A stretch of 22,214 nucleotides of DNA from Clostridia bacterium (GTDB lineage Bacteria > Bacillota_A > Clostridia > UMGS1883): the NCBI GenBank assembly GCA_017467965.1, contig JAFUJZ010000004.1, positions 1-22,214 of the forward strand, given 5' to 3'. Below the pieces are notes generated by a model. It was not told where the DNA came from, did not search any database, and saw only the letters and a program-made list of their open reading frames with translations. Made by a program: the position numbers and the translations under genes. The number at the start of each line of letters is the position of its first letter. The stretch's first letter is position 1. This document shows positions 19,827 to 22,214 of this stretch, one piece after another.

Positions 19827-22214
19827 GTTTTGTGTCACGTCCTTTCAATTTGAGCTGTGACAAAACTGCATTGATAACAACGCTTGCCAATGCACAAATG
19901 AGTATAATCATAGTGTTCTCGCTCTTTACTACACCAAAACCGATGTTTGCGCATACTGCCAGAATTATCAACGCCGCCGCACAAATCAGCATGCCAATAA
20001 TACCAGTCTTACCCTTTTCAAGGTTTTTGAACGACATACATATCCTGCAAGATTCCATCGTGGCATAAAACGCCGCAAAGGTCACAATACTGCCGCCTGA
20101 CAAAATAGCCGCAACAGATGCAATAAAACCTGCCGATATACATTTTGCCGCAAGAAGCTTTTGATTTTTTGTTTCACAATGTACTGATGCAAACAATGCA
20201 ACTGCCATACAGGGCACAAATGTCACAAAAAGATTTACAATCAGCATATCAAGCGATGATGGAATATTCCCACCTGTCAATATCATGTACATAAGTACAA
20301 GTGCTTCACAAAGACCTACCGAAATTGCAAGAAGTGACGCATACGCAAGGTTACCGCGCATCGCTCTTGCTTTATAAATAACATCTGCAACCTTGGGCAT
20401 ATCTGCTTTTTTTACTATAACATCACAGTCATCGCCCTCGCCTACCGCAACGGAGGAGTTGATAGCCACAGAGTGCTCACACATCTGTTTTCCGCAAACT
20501 GCCACAGCAGCACCCTTTGCCGTAAGCACCCTTGCAACTTTTTCCCTATCTTCTCTTGTTGCGCCGGTAAATACCTTATAACGGCTAAGATATTCACAAA
20601 GCTCCTCGTCACTGCAGCCTGCAATTTCTCTAAAGCTTATACATTCGCTTTCTTTTTTAATAATGCCTGCCTGTCTTGCGATAGCCGCCGCAGTTATCGT
20701 ATGATCACCTGTCACCATAACAGGGTGTACAAACACGCTTTCCAATTTCTTTACGGCGTCACGTGTTTTTCTTACAATAACCTCTCTGTAGCCCAGTGCT
20801 CCCGCAAAAATCAGCTCTTTGATTTCGTTTTCGATGTTTTCGGGCAAAACGTCAAAATCACGGAAAGCCAATGCTCTGATTTTAAGCCCTTTTTCAGCCA
20901 TAGCTGATGAGATATTCTCAAGCTTATGAAGTGCCTCGCCGTTCATCTCCATAACCTCGTCACCATCCGCAATATGACTGCACAATGTGGGGATAACATC
21001 AACAGAGCCTTTAACTATAATCCTGTAACCCTTATCCTTTTTGATAACAACCGCCATAAGCTTTCTTTGCTCGTCAAAAGGCATAAAAAGGATACGTTCG
21101 TTTTCTTCTAGAATTCTCTTTGCATCGACGCCTTCATTCATCAATGCCTCAATTGTTGCCTTATCAATGTCACTGCCTGTAAGAATTGACTCTTTAAATT
21201 CGCAATCACTGCAAATAACTGCCATTTCGAGCTTATCACGACCCGATACAACCCTGTCTTCAAGCTCCATGTCGCCGTTTGTGATAGTGCCGCCCTTATC
21301 AAAAAGGACATATTCTGTCATGCCAATCTGATATGCAAAATCATCATCGGGAAGCATAGTATCTGCTTTGACAATTCTTTTGTTGCAATATCTTATTGCA
21401 AGCATTCTGACAAGACACACGGGGGCCGGAATAAGACACAGCGCAACAGTACACGCCTTAAGCATTGCATTCATGGGGTTTTTCTCTGTTATACTTACAA
21501 AGCACATAACAAAAGTTGCCATAACAAGAGCAAGGCAAATAAGCATTTTTTCGCTTTTTGCGCTCTTTGCAAATTTATCGTGCATATCAAGCTTTTTTGA
21601 TTTGCTTTCACGTGTGCGTGCAAGCGTGGTATCCTTGCCTATAGCCGTAACAGCCGCAAATGCCCAGCCCTGCTTTATTACACTGCCGCAATAGAGAATA
21701 TTGGGTGAATTAGACTCATCAATATCATCCTCTACTCTTTCGCTCTGCTTGTCTACAGGGATGTTGCGTCCCACAAAAATGCTTTCATCCGCCTTAAGGT
21801 TTTCGCATCTTAATACCCTTAAGTCAGCAGGGACAAAATCCCCCTCCGAAAGGACCACAATATCGCCCTTTACCAAAAGCATAGGGTCGGTCATCATTTC
21901 CTTGCCGTCACGTATGATTTTACATTCCTCGGCTCTCTGAGAGTCGAATTTTACGGCAATTTTTCTATCCTGATTATCACGCAAAAAGCCGCTTACCATG
22001 TTAAGAGCGGCAACGGCAAAAAATATTACCCATGCCCATATGCTTTTTGTAAAATCGCACAAGGCAGTGATAATGCCCATAGCAAAAAATGCTATGGTAT
22101 ATAAATTTGTTATCTGAGATAAAACCACCGCCGTGCTTCTTTTTGCATAGCTTTTTTCGGGCACATTGCGCCCGTTATCAATAAGACGGTCGTGCGCAGT
22201 GAAGGACTTAAGTC
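19819..22214 (-). CDS. Degenerate P2-type ATPase-like membrane protein (5' end beyond window)
   Basis: At least 797 codons; the frame is open to the right edge, and the GTG at 22164 used as residue 1 below is not convincing. Full P-type layout: two helices (about 15-60), actuator domain, two helices (205-260), phosphorylation and nucleotide domains, six C-terminal helices. The key motifs are eroded. The phosphorylated Asp is kept but DKTGT reads DKGGT (289-293); TGES reads VGRN (131-134); the helix-4 PEGL reads PAPV (246-249); GDGVNDAP reads CGKQMCEH. Only KGS (385-387) and VTGD (484-487) look normal. The gene has no stops or frameshifts and is in an operon with rlmB, so it seems to be kept as a non-pumping or regulatory relative of Ca2+-ATPases. 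Confidence 0.88.
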   Translation of the reverse strand, partial: LKSFTAHDRLIDNGRNVPEKSYAKRSTAVVLSQITNLYTIAFFAMGIITALCDFTKSIWAWVIFFAVAALNMVSGFLRDNQDRKIAVKFDSQRAEECKIIRDGKEMMTDPMLLVKGDIVVLSEGDFVPADLRVLRCENLKADESIFVGRNIPVDKQSERVEDDIDESNSPNILYCGSVIKQGWAFAAVTAIGKDTTLARTRESKSKKLDMHDKFAKSAKSEKMLICLALVMATFVMCFVSITEKNPMNAMLKACTVALCLIPAPVCLVRMLAIRYCNKRIVKADTMLPDDDFAYQIGMTEYVLFDKGGTITNGDMELEDRVVSGRDKLEMAVICSDCEFKESILTGSDIDKATIEALMNEGVDAKRILEENERILFMPFDEQRKLMAVVIKKDKGYRIIVKGSVDVIPTLCSHIADGDEVMEMNGEALHKLENISSAMAEKGLKIRALAFRDFDVLPENIENEIKELIFAGALGYREVIVRKTRDAVKKLESVFVHPVMVTGDHTITAAAIARQAGIIKKESECISFREIAGCSDEELCEYLSRYKVFTGATREDREKVARVLTAKGAAVAVCGKQMCEHSVAINSSVAVGEGDDCDVIVKKADMPKVADVIYKARAMRGNLAYASLLAISVGLCEALVLMYMILTGGNIPSSLDMLIVNLFVTFVPCMAVALFASVHCETKNQKLLAAKCISAGFIASVAAILSGGSIVTFAAFYATMESCRICMSFKNLEKGKTGIIGMLICAAALIILAVCANIGFGVVKSENTMIILICALASVVINAVLSQLKLKGRDTKHV

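Overview
The window looks like chromosomal DNA of a low-to-mid GC Bacillota, most likely an uncultured gut-type Clostridia. The evidence is the AGGAGG-type ribosome sites, TTGACA/TATAAT promoters with 17-base spacers, and the gene content: YqeY, UPF0210 with its ACT partner, MntP behind a yybP-ykoY riboswitch, an anchored family 3 glucosaminidase, a cytoplasmic GH43 and an archaeal-type phosphoglycerate mutase. I see no rRNA, tRNA, insertion sequence or CRISPR array.

Left third (1-10206), all on the minus strand: a dense block of zinc-ribbon membrane proteins around a phospho-signalling core. Operon A starts at a consensus promoter (10311-10339). It encodes a RanBP2-type zinc-finger tail-anchored protein, a zinc-ribbon/one-TM acidic protein, a TerY-like VWA protein, a PP2C phosphatase (ATGA overlap with the VWA gene), a zinc-ribbon four-TM protein with Glu/Pro repeats, and a Ser/Thr kinase, then a terminator (5371-5400). 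VWA + PP2C + kinase is the TerY-P-like triad. Operon B starts at 5124-5152. It encodes a zinc-ribbon four-TM protein, a zinc-ribbon/TM/large-ectodomain protein that appears split by a frameshift at a T7 tract, and a coiled-coil/zinc-ribbon protein; a NagZ-like enzyme follows. A separately promoted zinc-ribbon protein with six 42-bp repeats runs off the left edge. I read this block as one membrane-linked system: zinc-ribbon proteins as possible adaptors or substrates, kinase and phosphatase as writer and eraser.

Middle (10394-16346): apgM on the plus strand; an MNT/HEPN (MntA/HepT-type) module whose HEPN 5' end looks frameshifted; an XRE regulator with its C-terminal domain repeated as a stand-alone 81-aa gene, preceded by a palindrome array; a yqeY-GH43 operon; and a divergent AraC regulator.

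Right (16353-22214): a tiny membrane protein under its own promoter and operator-like dyad, divergent from riboswitch-controlled mntP. Then a minus-strand run: a P-type ATPase-like gene running off the edge that has lost most catalytic motifs, overlapping rlmB, then a UPF0237 ACT protein and a UPF0210 protein.

Several tracked ORF starts are too long; I moved them to the start with a ribosome site. Function is inferred from motifs read by eye; no search was run.
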